Positions 1 to 12,756 of a stretch of 64,000 nt of DNA are shown here, piece by piece (the stretch's first letter is position 1; every line of letters starts with the position of its first letter). Position numbers and translations under genes: made by a program. The DNA lies in the NCBI GenBank assembly GCA_013400975.1, contig WBMZ01003331.1, forward strand, positions 185,931-249,930. Direction: 5' to 3'. The notes beneath the pieces are model-generated. The model ran no database searches and was not told where the DNA came from. It saw nothing but the letters and a program-made list of their open reading frames with translations. Source of the stretch: Atrichornis clamosus. Its lineage: Eukaryota; Chordata; Aves; Passeriformes; Menuridae.

Positions 1-2993
1 CTGATGAAACAAATTTTTCCTTTATATTTTTTCTTTTTTCACTTTTATTTTTTCATTTTGCTTTTAAAGGAACATGTGTGTTTTTTCCATGTTAATACCA
101 CTTTTCCCCTTTAAAAAATTTTTGTATTTTTCAACTAGCTGAAATACATTCCTGCAGTCCATTTTGAAATTTTTCCCTCTAACCACTTGTCTATAACACT
201 AGACTACCTGACAGATCTTTCAAAGTAATTAAATTATGGAAAACAATTATATTTTAGTAGTGGGCATACATAGTTTATTCTGAAAACCCCTGCTATTCCA
301 GAATAGCTTCATAAACACTATATTTGTAGTCAAGCCCAACATGGAAATTATTTACTTTTTTGTACATGTACCTTAGGTAATTAGGACTAAATTTTTTTTC
401 ATATTAGATTTATATTTAAACTCTAACAGCTTTGAACAGGTAATTTCAATTATTGTCTTCGCATATGGGCTGTAACGAAAAAAAACAAAGATAAAATTTT
501 TCTGTTCTTTATTGGTAATTTTTTACCATGGCATCTATCTATATCTTAGTGCTGATAGCATGCATTTTGTGTAAGATACAGCTCTTTGGTTGCGTTGCTC
601 TTTCTTTTAATAATGGTGATGTATGCAAGAGAGCTAAAATACCGACTTTTTTTTGGAGGGGGGAATAGCTTCAAATTTTGTTTTCTATTTTTTTTTTCCC
701 CAGGAATTTTGATAAGCTCTCTTCAGTTCAAGCCTAGGACATTTTTCAGTTTATTTGATGAAAATTGGTATACACTGTTGCAAGAGTAATTTTATATTGC
801 GCTTGTTAAATATATTAACATTTATCAAATAAACCACCCATGAGTTAAAGTTTTAGTTTTAGGGAAAAGTGGGACAACTAGTTATACCAACGCATTCTAG
901 ATGTATTCAGTTCACTCTGCAGCAAAGTGAAGGCTTTGGAATAAATGTGATAATTGAGATGGAGAGCCAGGAAAAGTGAAAGCATTATGTTATCATTCCA
1001 AACATACTGACTTAGTTGCAGAAACTACAGGTGGTACAGCTGTTTGCATGAACCAGGGTTTATCCAACCCTTACTTTTCAAGTCCTTACATTAAAGCAAA
1101 TTTGAATCATTTGGTTCCAAGAGTAGCCATAACCACCGCCATATCTGTTTAACTTGGTGTAAATTATAAGTATTAACAGAAAAACTGTGAGCTACTTGAA
1201 TAAAATTTTTCAATTCACAGAATTTTAAAGAATGTGTTTTAGTTATCTCTAAATCTGTACATAAGAAAACATTTTGAAATGTAATATGAACAAAAGTTTT
1301 GTGTGTATTTTGTAAAGTGTAGATTCAGAATTAAATCAACAGGGTTTTGAACTTCAGAACAAACTGAAGAAAACTGCAGCATGGTTCTTCGGAGCATTTT
1401 TCCTATGTACATCTCCGCAGCTTTGAAGATTGCTGCTGTGTCTCTTTCACAGCTGTTGTTAATTCAGGTAATTGTATCCCAAATCTCCAAAAAGCAGAGC
1501 GCTGAACAGAGCTGAGTTGCAAGTTTGGGAGTCCAAGAAGCCTTTAAGCCTGGCAACTGCCCCTATGTCTGACCATAGAGGCAGGGAAGTTCCCTCAAGT
1601 ACGAAAGCCCTTATATCTTTTGAATTTTTTTGGAGGTTCTGTAAAACCAGAGTCAGGAAGTCCAGGGTCTCGTCTTCCCAAACCCCAAGAAACCTAGATA
1701 AGGGAACTGTATCTTAATGGCCTTACAGAGTTGGACCCACGTTATTTAGATAATGTTATCTGTTAACAGCAAGTGTTTCTAGAGAAACTACAGTGTGGGT
1801 GCTTATCTCACTGTGTGTAATTCCTTGCAGCATCAGTAATGACCACTGGCAGATAAAGGAATGTGAGTCATTAATATTCCTGTGTCAGAGTTGGCAATGA
1901 ATTCCAGCATGTCTGCTAGAGTGCTTAAGAACATGTCTACATACTTTCGAAGTTTACTAAAAATACATGTCATAATCTCAATATAGGAAAGTTCTTGGGG
2001 AAAAAGAAAGAAGCAACAGTGGTATAGAAATTTTAGGGGTTTTTTTTGTAGTTGTTATATTCACACAGCACAACAACTGCTGCAGTGGTATACAGTATTT
2101 TTACCCCCTGCCTGAAGCTTAACCCTCACTGGCTTAAATGGAGATAAAATCTTGAGTAGCAGCATCTGTTTCAGTAGTGAATTTCTGACAACGTCTTTAG
2201 AAAATTAAAGATATCTGAACACAGATAGGAAGGTCACCATTCATTTTTGTCCACTCTGTCTTTCAGTAAACTCCCTTCCCCCAAAATAACACATGTGTAA
2301 GATCTTTCTGCCTTGAAGGATATTGTCTGCTTGAAGCAATATTTAGTCAAAATAATTAGGCAAATAAATTTTAATCCTTTCAAATTCTTGTGTATATGCA
2401 CAATTTTTTAAATGAATTTTTGTTGGTACAAACTTCTTTTTAAAGGTAGCTATGTGAAGAATAGAGTTACATCTTGACTTTACATTGTTATAAAATAAGT
2501 TTAAACATAAAGTTGTGTTCAAATTGCTACTGTGGCTTTCACTGAATTGCAGAAAAACTGTAAGGTACATGTTACAAGAAAAATGAGTGTATAATGATGT
2601 CAGTTGATTACAAAGTTTATGCTGTATAATCAAGGAGACTATATTGATAAAAGAATTAAAATTTGAAATTAAACAAAGAAACGAAAATGTGTGGCATATG
2701 GTCATTTCAGTTTACAAGAAATTCTGGGGCATGACTGCAAACTCTTTGAATGTGGTCTTGCTGTGCAAAGTAGTAGCAAAGAACAGAATTTCACAATGAA
2801 CACCACATTCTCAAGTTCCTACAAAACACAGATTTTGAGAGCCTTTTCCCAACAAGGCTGTTTTCAGGAAGGGAATTCAGTAGAAGTTTAAAATTTGCTC
2901 TGTTGGGACATAGATTCTTCACCTAAATGTCATTGTGAAATTTAAATGGATAGAGTTTTTATTTTAGTTACTACTAAAGAGCTGAGTTTTAAT

Positions 2994-3524
2994 TTACTTT
3001 TTAAAGCTCTCTGTGCTTTCTACTTCAGGACCAGCATATGGATAGAAGAGAGTTTTCACTGCTGTTGATTTTATTTTGACACACGCTATTGTGAAGAAGG
3101 AGGCAGAAACAACAAGGGAAAGTGATAAGGCAGTGTGGGTTAATAAGTATGGGCATTTCCAGGACAGTTCCACCTGAGTCATTTTTTTTTTGTCCAAGAA
3201 TGTCACATACACTTCAGAAAAATCCATAAAATATTTGTTGAGTACATTGGCAGGTAATTTCTGGACTGGAGAACGAAATAGTCCATTGGTCTCCTGTTCT
3301 AGTAAAAAAGCACACATTTTGGCAGCAACAAAGAGAGTAGTACCTTCAAATGTAATGATTTTGAAAATAAACTGATTTTTTTTGCATGAAAAAGTTCTGT
3401 GTGTTAAGATGAGACTGTAGGGTGTAACATCTTTTGATTGAAAAGCAGGATAGAACGAATGGGAAAAAAAAAGGCAAATCAATGCTACAGATAAGGGCAT
3501 AGTGAGGCAAATAACACAGTGCAA
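2994..3524 (-). other. Uncharacterised 176-codon open frame (not claimed as a gene)
   Basis: This is an uninterrupted ATG-to-stop frame on the minus strand, the longest ATG-initiated frame in the window, outside any repeat I recognise. The N-terminal third is hydrophobic and Phe/Leu-rich. The middle (about residues 75-110) has more protein-like composition, including LEQETNGLF and VLNKYFMDF. The Lys run at FLDKKK comes from a poly-T tract at 3183-3193 on the plus strand, which is typical of chance frames. No domain, promoter, poly(A) signal or splice structure was recognised. It may be a chance frame in low-GC DNA or a relic of an unrecognised element. Confidence 0.2.
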
Positions 3525-3829
3525 ATGTAGTTCTGGTTGCTGACAAACTGGAGAAAATGGAAGAAAGAGGAAGACATAGGTTCGGGACTAGGAAAATACT
3601 GTATCATATTTAGTAATAAGGTTTTTATAAAACTGAAGGCTTATTTCAGCTGATGGGTACATATTTTCCTCTGAGAATGTAGCTATTGTAATAGAGAGCT
3701 TTGCTCAATAAGCTTGAGAATTTAATGGTAATTAGTGTCTGGTTCTGGACAATTATATTGTAACTATTGGAACAGAGTGCTTAAATAAACAAGGTGATAG
3801 ACTCATTACAGAAGTGACAAGGTGAACCC

Positions 3830-3847
3830 TTTTTTTTTTTTTTTTTT
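3830..3847 (+). repeat. T18 homopolymer
   Basis: Eighteen consecutive T residues. The flanking sequence gave no recognisable retrotransposon. Confidence 0.97.
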
Positions 3848-6800
3848 AATTATATGTAAACGACAGAACTAGTTTTAAACCTATGGGTGATCCTACCTGA
3901 GGAAATAAGGAAGAGGAGGAAATTTCTGGAAATGGTATAAATATTAGTGCACATGTATCTTGCATACTAGAATACAGTCTGATATATGTATCTCAACAAA
4001 ACACAACTGAATTAGGTAAGATGTGTACAGTGACAGCTAAAATGGTCCAGAGGACAGGCCAGCTGCAATGTGAGAAGAGACTGAGGAGGCTGAGATTCAT
4101 TCATTTTCAAGAAGAGATGGCAGAAGTGGGTTGTGGGGATTATGACTAGAGGACAGAATGAAAACAGAAGAGAGACCCACCTGTACCATAATAATAGAAC
4201 TGTGGTGTTTGAGGAATTTGGTGGAAGATGGGTTAAAAGCAGGTAAAAGATGGAATTCAGTGTTGGGTTTTGTGGAGACAGACAGTATCTATAGTTTTAA
4301 ATAACTACAAATCCACGTACAGGAGGTCCATAAATTAGTAAAAGATCAAACATTAATGCCAGTTTCATTGTACTTAGGTGTATGAAGTTGAATGGACCTC
4401 AGAAATTGCCCAGGCTAATGTGCCCGTGTATAGCACATTCTCTTGACACTGCTGGAGACATGGTAGCAGACTGCAAAGACCTTATTACACCTTTTTAGTG
4501 TGTCCTAACAAGGCGTTTGCTGTGGTCTTGCACTCTGAAATACATCCGGTTGCAATACGCATTGTTCACCACTCTTTATTAACACTGTTAGCTTTTCCAG
4601 AAAACCTGATTTGGGACTTCCTGTGTCACACTATACCACAGTTATATCACGATTTGATATAAATGAAAACTAGGAAGTGAGATAAGAGGCAATGGCAAGC
4701 ATTTAAACAAATGCAGTGTATAATTTGGGAAAAATACAGTATTACTGTTAGAGATATCAGAGCTCACATATGTCAGTCGTGTTCGTGTGTGTGTTTATGT
4801 GTGTATGTTGCTGTGGGGCAGAAGACACAAAGATTAGAGTTATTTTATGGTATATCTCCTGTAGCTTTACAGTTCACAGGTGAAGTACATTAGTGGAAAT
4901 TCCTAGTCACTTTTGTTTCTCTCTTTTATAAACCTTCATCTTCAGACATACTCTTCATGTGCAGAAGTGTAACATGTTCACTGACCTTTTTCAATATCTG
5001 TGGTCTGATGAAAGTGACTTAAAGGTTGTAGCATCTAAAGATGTATGCATTTTGAAAAATAGAGGTAAAGTGCAACTCAGAAACATCCTAAATCATCTTA
5101 GAAAGATGACTTTGTATTTACTCTTAAGTCCAGCTTTTGAGATCAAATGGATAAGGATTCCCTTGAAAACATGAACAACATACAGTTCCTTTTAAAATTA
5201 AATGTCTTCAAGGGAATTAATTTAGATTCCTTTAAAATAATTTGGTAATGCACTAATTAAAGAAAAATCTGTTACTAAAGCCATTTATTAAAATTTTATT
5301 ATTAATTTGGATTGATTATTTGTGTTCTACTTAGCAGCTCAGTGTCATTTTTTAAAGCTAGAATTATAGACTTACAAAAACATTACAGTAAAATTCAGTG
5401 CTTTGGAGACTCGTAAATATAATGGTGTGGATAACGTGTTAAAATATGTTAAAAATAGCTTTTAGATTTACATGAAAAATGTGAGGGATTTTCCCATGGC
5501 AGCAAGTCTCTAGAAAACTTTTCTCAGCTATACACTGTTTGACAACAGTTGAGTACCCACACAGTGCAGGAGCTCGTTTGGTGTCTTGAGAACCTTGTAA
5601 CTATTCATGTTTCATCTCAATTTAGATAACTGGTGAGTTGAACAGCAGTTAAAGTCTTGAGAAACCTGCCTTAATCTTTCTAGATTTTTTTGTGCATCAA
5701 GTGTAGGATACAGGAAAAAAAAAAAAGAGCATTTTTTCTCAAAGCTGTATAACTTACAGTTATTGCTAAATACTAATAAGTGCATTTCCACTGCTCTTTC
5801 AATTTTCTGCTTCTTGTTTTTTTTTCCTTCTGAGTAAATGTGAATGTGTGAATGGAGGCTAGACAGGATTTTTAGCTAAACTTGTCTCTGAATTTACTTG
5901 TTTGATTTTGAAATGCAGAATTTGGAATACGTGAATAGAATTTGTAGTTTTTATTTATATGAAAATATTAGAACTCTGTAGCCAAATTATTCTCAGATCC
6001 CCAAATGCAGCAAGATTTCAATTGCTTTTCAATTGCCAGAAAAATCCACCTTTTGTCTAGAATGCACAAAATGCTTTCTTTTCAGTATGGTATAGACCAG
6101 TATTTTTGTATTGGCTCCTCTCTAAAATGTGCGTTTGTTTAACTGAGAATTTATGGATGCCTTTGTTAATAAATATTCATTTCTGCCACTGAGCAGCTCT
6201 GCCAAGTCTGTAGCATCTGATTTTTTGGTGTGTGTGCATTTTTTTTCTTACCATGGCTCAGTGTCTTACTGCAAAATACACTTTAACCTTGGGGGAAAAG
6301 ACGCACTACTCTCAGAGCCTGAAGATCAAGACTTTTGATTTCTTTGATCTTAACAGATCTGTCATGTCTTTTCATTTACAAAGAAAGCATTTTGAAGGAT
6401 CAGTGAGAATAAAAAGGGAGTCTCTAATGTAAGAGGACCAAATGTACACCTCTCAGTTTTTAGTGTCAAATGTGTGGCCCTTGCAATCATTCTTATATCA
6501 ACAAGACAATTTTTTCTAATTCCATATTAGTATTTTCTTATTTGGTGTATTACTGTTTTCTTCTTAGGTAGTGAACAGAACATAAAACTGCAACTGCAAA
6601 TCATCAGAACTCTTCTGCTTGAGCAATAGATATGAAACAGAAAAGACTACTATCTCTTGTGCATGGATCAATCTCAAAAATAATATTTGTTAGACATGTG
6701 ACTGTAGGCAAGAGAAAGGTCTAGACTGTCAGATTCAAAGGAATATTGTTTCTTACGTTTTTTCACCAGAGTCAGTCAGGTACCCTACCCGAAGCTGACC

Positions 6801-9689
6801 TTGAGGAGATAAATTAATAATCCCTATTTCTGGTTCTTAACCAAGTATACTCAAACATTACAGGTAAATTTTGATAACTTCTCCAGTTTGTTTTGTTTTG
6901 GTTTGGTTTGGTTTTTTTAGGAAAAAAGTTACAAAGGTAGTCAAGCACTCCTTGATATTTGGGATAATCCTTCTAGGAAAGTGCAGGGCAGGTAATGCAT
7001 AATTTCAAGAAAAGCTGATGTCTTTTGCCATACAGTATTGCTACAGGACTGGGATCTCAATAGTATCTCAAAGACTGATTATTTTAGAAGGCTACTGAAA
7101 TTTGTTTCCAAAAACTGATTCATAAACATAAGGTAATATTTCATACCATATTCTTATTCATTTATACTCAAATGTTTTGAGATAGAAGTTTTAGAAAAGA
7201 TCTTAAGCCCTGTGAAAAATATTTCAGTAATAGTAATTTCTGATTGCAACACTAATGTTTTCTTTAAGATAAATAAATTATGCGTTATTCATTCTGGAGG
7301 GAAATTTATGTTTCCTTTAATTATTTTTTTTTCTCTTTAGAATGCAGACATGGTCCAGAAAAGACATTTAACAGAGAAATGATTTAAAGATGAATAAGAA
7401 ATGAAATCACAAAGGCCATTTCACTGTAAATTGGATTTTAGAGTAATTTAAATCTCACTGCTGTAGTATTTATCTCTAAATACTCCTAATTTAAAAGCTT
7501 TTAAAAGAGTGTGCAAGATTTCTCTGATAGTTAATGCACTTTTCTTTTTCTGCCAAAATACCCAAAGTTGCACAAAGTCAGCAGAATCTGTGGTCTAAAA
7601 ATAGTGTTGATTTGCCAATAGTCTTCATTTTTTATTTGTCACAGTCTGACTACCCAGCTCCAAGTCCTGCCTGGCCTTTAGGGCAGCAGTTGTGCTGTCC
7701 TTAGACCCACTCTACTGGGTGATTTACCTCTTTCAGTCTGTTGCCCAGTTTTCTTCAGGCAAAGCTGGAGTGCATTCTGATTGGAGTTGAGGGGAATGTT
7801 TTCTGCTTTGAGGAGGTATGCTTTTTACTGTGAGGAGTAACTTTTCTGCTGGCCTGGGTGGAATGCAGAAGGTTGCGGTGCACCTGCAAAGACAAACAGC
7901 CAGGCTTGAATTTCACCACCCTTATGTTCTGTGGCACCAGAGGGTGATCCGGATTTTTCAGCTGTACTGTAAATCTCCTGTGGACCTCATCCTCTTAGTG
8001 AAATAACTTAAATTTCCTTATTCTTCTTTTACCCTTTCTATCTCTTCCTATGCATCAGTTTTCCCCTTCAGCTCTCTTTATTCTTTCTTATGCTAGCTTC
8101 AGTCACTCCTCTCTTAATGTCAAAAATATGCACCAGTTTTCATAAACGTCCATGGAATCTGGTCTAGAAATATTGTCAGTCGTGCATCACTAAGTAGAAA
8201 CAAAGCAGGAGCAGCCATGTGGAAATGAAAGTCTGAAAAATTCCATCAAATAAATTTAATTTAAGTTGCAGAAACTCATTAGAGGTCAGTAAAGTAGCAT
8301 TACAACATAAGGTTTAAGCAGTAGCAACTTTGTTTTCCTCATATTCAAAAGGACATACTTTCTCACTTTATTTCTGATTTTTGATATTTTACTTTACCAA
8401 ACTGTTTCCAAAAATCACAGAGATCCTTTTCAGTGGTATCTGTGTTGTAAGATCAGACAAGCAGTCAGTCAGACAAGACCTATTTTCTGCTGATCTTTCA
8501 GTACTTTAAATGAAGAAAAGGTAAGCTCTAATTAGTGACATAAAAAGAAGCCAAACTCTAATTTTTTATCTCTCTAGACTACAAAGACCTTCTCAAAAGG
8601 GACTGTAATTGTGCACAGGTATTCTGTTTTTAAAAAAAGACGTTTCATCTTTGCAAAGAACTTTAAGAATCATCATTTTGTTAAATGGTACCTTTTTACC
8701 CCAGTTTACTAGACTGTAGAGTTGCTCTTCTGGCACAGGTTTTTTTTTTTCTCTGCATACTTTTACTTTAATGCAACTTCTAGGTTTCATTGACTCTGAT
8801 GCAATTTTTCTCATACTGAAGTAGTACAGCCTTCACACAAACTACCTGTAAGAAGAATGTAGTTCTCAGGGTCCTATCCTAAAAATAGGGAGTTTGGATA
8901 AACCTAATTGATTGTAGACTTGCTGTTGTTCATTATCTTAATTAGTCGCAGTAATTAAATCATTAAATGATTGGCACTTACCCCTTGCTAATAAACAATA
9001 AAGCTTAGTGCTTTCTTCCTTGATCCCCTGAGACCTGCTATTTCAGTTCTTCATGCAACTCTTCATTTATGGCATTTGTGCTGTCAAGAGGCATGGAGTC
9101 ACTTGACAGCGCTGTAGCTCTCCAGCGTGAACAGCACCGCGAAGGCCGTAACCTAGCCTGTTGGATTGTACTTTCAGACAAACTGCACGTTAGGTGTGCC
9201 ACCTCAGCGAAAAACTAAATGCTAAGCTGACTGTAGCTAATTAATGCTGGACAATGAACCATGTAACTTGAGTTCATTGTAGAGATCTGACTGAATTTTT
9301 TAACAATTAATTTTAATTGCTCATGTTTTTTGTAGTAATTCATTTATGGATGGGTATTTCAATAAAATTATTTTGGGTACAGAATGGTTAATATTTTGCT
9401 CTAATGATACCAGGGTGAACATTGACCTGTCCTTATTCTGAGTTGTAGTGTTGAGTCTGCATGCCAAATTCAGTGCCTGAACATTTGTTTCTAGTAATCT
9501 TGGTCAGCTCGTACTTCAGTAGCTAATACAGTATTAGCCAGTACTGTATGAGGTAGTACTGCTCAAACTACTCTTCAGCTCATACTGATCGGTAGAACTG
9601 TATCAAAATAGAGATCTTTTGAAAATCTACATCATTGGCAGTGGCTGATTTCTCAGGCTTATATGACAGAGTTGGTAATTTTATTTCAA

Positions 9690-9918
9690 GCAAGATATCT
9701 AAGATATTAGGGAAAATTCCTTCACCAAAAGGGTCATCAAGCACTGTAACAGACTGCCCAGGGAAGTGGTTGAGTCATCATCCTTGGGAGTATTTGAAAG
9801 ATGTGTAGTTGTGGTGCTTAGGAATGTCATATGTGGTGGACTTGGCAGTGTTGGGTTAATTGTTGGACTCAGTGTTCTTAAGTGTCTTTTCCAACCTAGA
9901 CGATTCTATGATTCTATC
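9690..9918 (+). mobile_element. CR1 LINE fragment, 3' end
   Basis: This fragment matches the 3' end of avian CR1 from memory: AAGCACTGTAACAGACTGCCCAGGG-like text, then GTGGACTTGGCAGTG, then the terminal GATTCTATGATTCTAT. It is a 5'-truncated copy in the sense orientation, with no coding capacity. Confidence 0.93.
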
Positions 9919-10189
9919 CTAGAAACTTCTTCTAAGTAAAGCAGTTCATGAATTTGGAGGCTTGTTTCTAAGATTCTAACAACTGTTCCATTAATCTGTG
10001 TCTGAATATTCACAGTAACCTTTTTTTTTGCATTTCCTCAGGGATTCATTTTTATGTACTTGAGATTGACATTCACCCTTGAGTTCATTAGAGAAATAAA
10101 GTGAAAATGGAGAATGTCTTACAGTGGTTTCCCTAAATAAGACATTTTATCAAAACTATGCACAGGGTACTCATTAAAGGGACCTGGGC

Positions 10190-10995
10190 AGGATGGAGAC
10201 AATGGGCTGACAGGAAAATGGGCTGAATGGGTCTCACGAAGTTCAATAGAGGAAAGTGGCAAGCCCAGCACCTGGGGAGGAATAACCCCTGACATGCTGA
10301 AGGCTGATGAGCTGAAAAAACAGCCTGACAGAAAAGTTCAGGGAGTTCTGGTTGACAAAAAGTTGACCCTAAATCAGTAATGTGTCCTTGTGGTAAAGAA
10401 GGCCAGCATCTTTCAGGAATGAGGTGATCCTTCTCTTTCACTTGGCACTGGTAAGGTGCATCTGGAGTGTTGGATTCTGTGTTAGTCTCCTCAGTACAAG
10501 AAAGACGGGGACATGCTGGAGTGAGACCATTGAAGACCCGCAAAATCAGTGCTGAGCTTGAAACATGGTCATACAAAGAGAAATTGAGAGCTGGACATCC
10601 TAGCCTGATACGAGAAGGCCGAGTCAGATCTTATCCATGAATATATAAATTCCTGATTGTAGGGTGTGAAGATGTGGAAGCCACACACTTTTCAGAGCTC
10701 CCTAGTTGACAGCAGAAGAGGCACATGAAGCTGTTAAAACGTAAGAAATTTTTATAGTTGTTACTGGTTTTGTTGTTATTATTTCTACTATTATTCCAAG
10801 ATCCACTTAGCACTGGAGTAGGTTGTCAGTAGTGTTTTGTTTGTGGTCTCCATTCTTGGAGAGATTTAAAATTGAACAAAGTGTGACTCTGGGCAAGCTT
10901 CTGTAGGTGACCCAGGCCTCAGCCATGTTTGGACTAGGCACTCTCCAGTTGTGACTGCCAGCTTCAGTGAATCTGTGGTTCTGTGAAAATTGATA
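10190..10995 (+). mobile_element. CR1 LINE fragment, older and longer copy
   Basis: This degraded CR1 covers part of the 3' coding region and the 3' UTR. Recognisable blocks include the GTTGACAAAAAGTTGACC segment with AAGAAGGCCAGCATC, the AGAAGGCCGAGTCAGATCTTATCC block near 10615 and the GGTGACCCAGGCCTC to ATCTGTGGTTCTGTG end. The central part (about 10475-10560) aligns poorly. An open frame on the opposite strand inside it (10133-10576) is incidental. Confidence 0.85.
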
Positions 10996-12189
10996 GTTAA
11001 ACATCAGTGTGCCCCTAAAAATTCTGATGTTGTATTTCAACTGTTGACTATGGAAGTAAAGTATTATTAAGCCTACTAATTTTTTGAAGATAGGTATAAG
11101 AATGTGATACCTTACACTATCAAAATATACTATAGTTCCTTAACACAACAAAGAATGAGAGAGAAATTGGCAGATTAATAATGGATTAGATTTCTTCAAA
11201 AAAAAAACCAAAACCATAATATTCCCAATGGAAAGCTAACCTAAAACTTGAAGGTGTTAACACAACTATATGCAATCTTGAGATTAAAATCACATATAGT
11301 AGGAGAGATAACACACAAAACTAGATTCTGCCCTTTCAAATTCTACAGGCTTCAGTTTCGTGCCACTTATAGCAAAGAACTGTGTGATTGAGGTCTCTAA
11401 GAAACCTAGGATTTATTCTGGCTTAAGAGATGATCTCTCTTCACATAAATATACCTTTAGTTGTCTATATAACAAATGTCTTTAAGTGAATGGGTGAAAG
11501 CCTGCTCAAATTAAATCAGTTGGAAAAATACTGTTTAAATTAAAGAGTCTGGGACTTACACTTTCCTTTAAATTTACAGTGTGTGAAACACTCCATCAGA
11601 GTTCCAGAGGCTGTAAGTAAATCATTGGCAAATTAACTTGGTACATTGAAAGTAAAAACTATTAAAGTTAACTAGGTATCAGTTAAAAAATAAGACTCTT
11701 GCACATGCTCAGTACATACCAGTACTAAGTTTTAACCAGGCTATTGGAACTCCATTTAATCAAAATCTCTACAATGTGAACAGTGTCTTTACTCTTTTGC
11801 TTTCTCAAGTATCTGTGTTGAAAACCTATAGATTAAAAAATTGGTATCACTTACTACTTAACTACAGCAAAGATACCATGAGTTCAAATGGACTTGTTCT
11901 AATAGTGAATAAAAAATGTGAGTATATATTTTCCTACTGAATGTCGGGCAAAACAAACTTTTCATTTCAAACTGGGTTCATTTTCAGTCCTGAAAGGATT
12001 TTCATTAGTATTTCTGCTTTTTTTTTTACTGGCCTGACTTACTAACGAAGTTTGTAACACAAGAAAGAGTAATATTTAAAGATGGGTGATTATACCTAAT
12101 TGTTTTAGTTGTACAGCATTCTAAAAAAAATTCTTAAAATGTGTTGAAGGAAAACTGTAAGTTTCTAGTATTCATGTTTGAATGTATCA

Positions 12190-12756
12190 AGAAGCATAAC
12201 CAGCAGGTGAAGGGAGGTGATTCTCACCTTCTACTCCTTTCTTGCGAGACCCCGCCTAGACTACTGTGTCCAACTCAGTGGTCTCCAACATTAGAGGAAT
12301 GTAGACCTGTTAGAGTGAGTCCATAGGAGGGCCACAAAGATGATCAGAGGGCTGGGGCAACTCTCTAATGAATATAAACAGAGAGTTGGGGCTGTTGAGC
12401 CTGGAGAAGAGAAGCCTTTGAGGAGACCTTAGAGCACTTTCCCATACCTACAGGAAGGTTGGAGAGTGAGTTTCTACAAAACAAGGGGTAATGGCTTTCA
12501 ACTGAAAGAGGGTGGATTTAGATTAGGAAGAAATTCTTTACTGTGAGGGTGGTGAGGCACTGGAACAGTTTGCCCAGAGAAGTTGGGGATGTTGCATCCG
12601 TAGAAGTGTTCAAGACCAGATTGGATGGATAGTCTGTGAAAGGTGTCCCTACCCATGGCAGGGCAGTTGTAANAGGTGTCCCTACCCATGGCAGGGCAGT
12701 TGTAACTAGTTGATCTTTGAGGTTCCTTCCAACACAAACCATTCTATGATTCTATG
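12190..12756 (+). mobile_element. CR1 LINE fragment, 3' end, with internal duplication and an N
   Basis: This is a 5'-truncated CR1 in the sense orientation. It shows the GGGCCACAAAGATGATCAGAGG block, the GAGCCTGGAGAAGAGAAG block and the terminal CATTCTATGATTCTATG. Positions 12641-12705 hold two 32-bp copies of one segment separated by the single ambiguous base at 12673. Confidence 0.95.
12641..12705 (+). repeat. 33-bp-period tandem duplication containing an N
   Basis: AGGTGTCCCTACCCATGG... occurs at 12641-12672 and again at 12674-12705, identical over 32 bases. The base between them, 12673, is N; by periodicity it corresponds to the A at 12640. It lies inside the CR1 copy. It may be a real duplication or an assembly join. 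Confidence 0.95.

Larger units (their letters stand above)
1..9689 (+). other. Intronic/upstream non-coding sequence, first 9.7 kb
   Basis: This is AT-rich DNA upstream of the first recognised PTPRD exon, presumed intronic. No recognisable exon or transposon was seen. It contains a T18 run at 3830-3847, GT-rich tracts near 4787-4815 and a TTTTG/TTTGG-type tract at 6887-6918. The stretch 7620-7995 is less AT-rich than its surroundings but matched no family I know. A long minus-strand open frame lies at 2994-3524 and a homeobox-site-rich stretch at about 8880-9340; both are treated as findings. Confidence 0.6.

Noticed and set aside
1472..1717. 81-codon plus-strand open frame in a less AT-rich patch
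   Set aside because: No domain or splice context. Its length is ordinary for chance frames here.
7818..8006. 62-codon frame in the GC-richer patch
   Set aside because: Short, no recognisable motif and no splice or promoter context. The patch itself is kept as a finding.
10133..10576. 147-codon minus-strand open frame
   Set aside because: It is antisense to a recognisable CR1 copy and does not resemble CR1 proteins.
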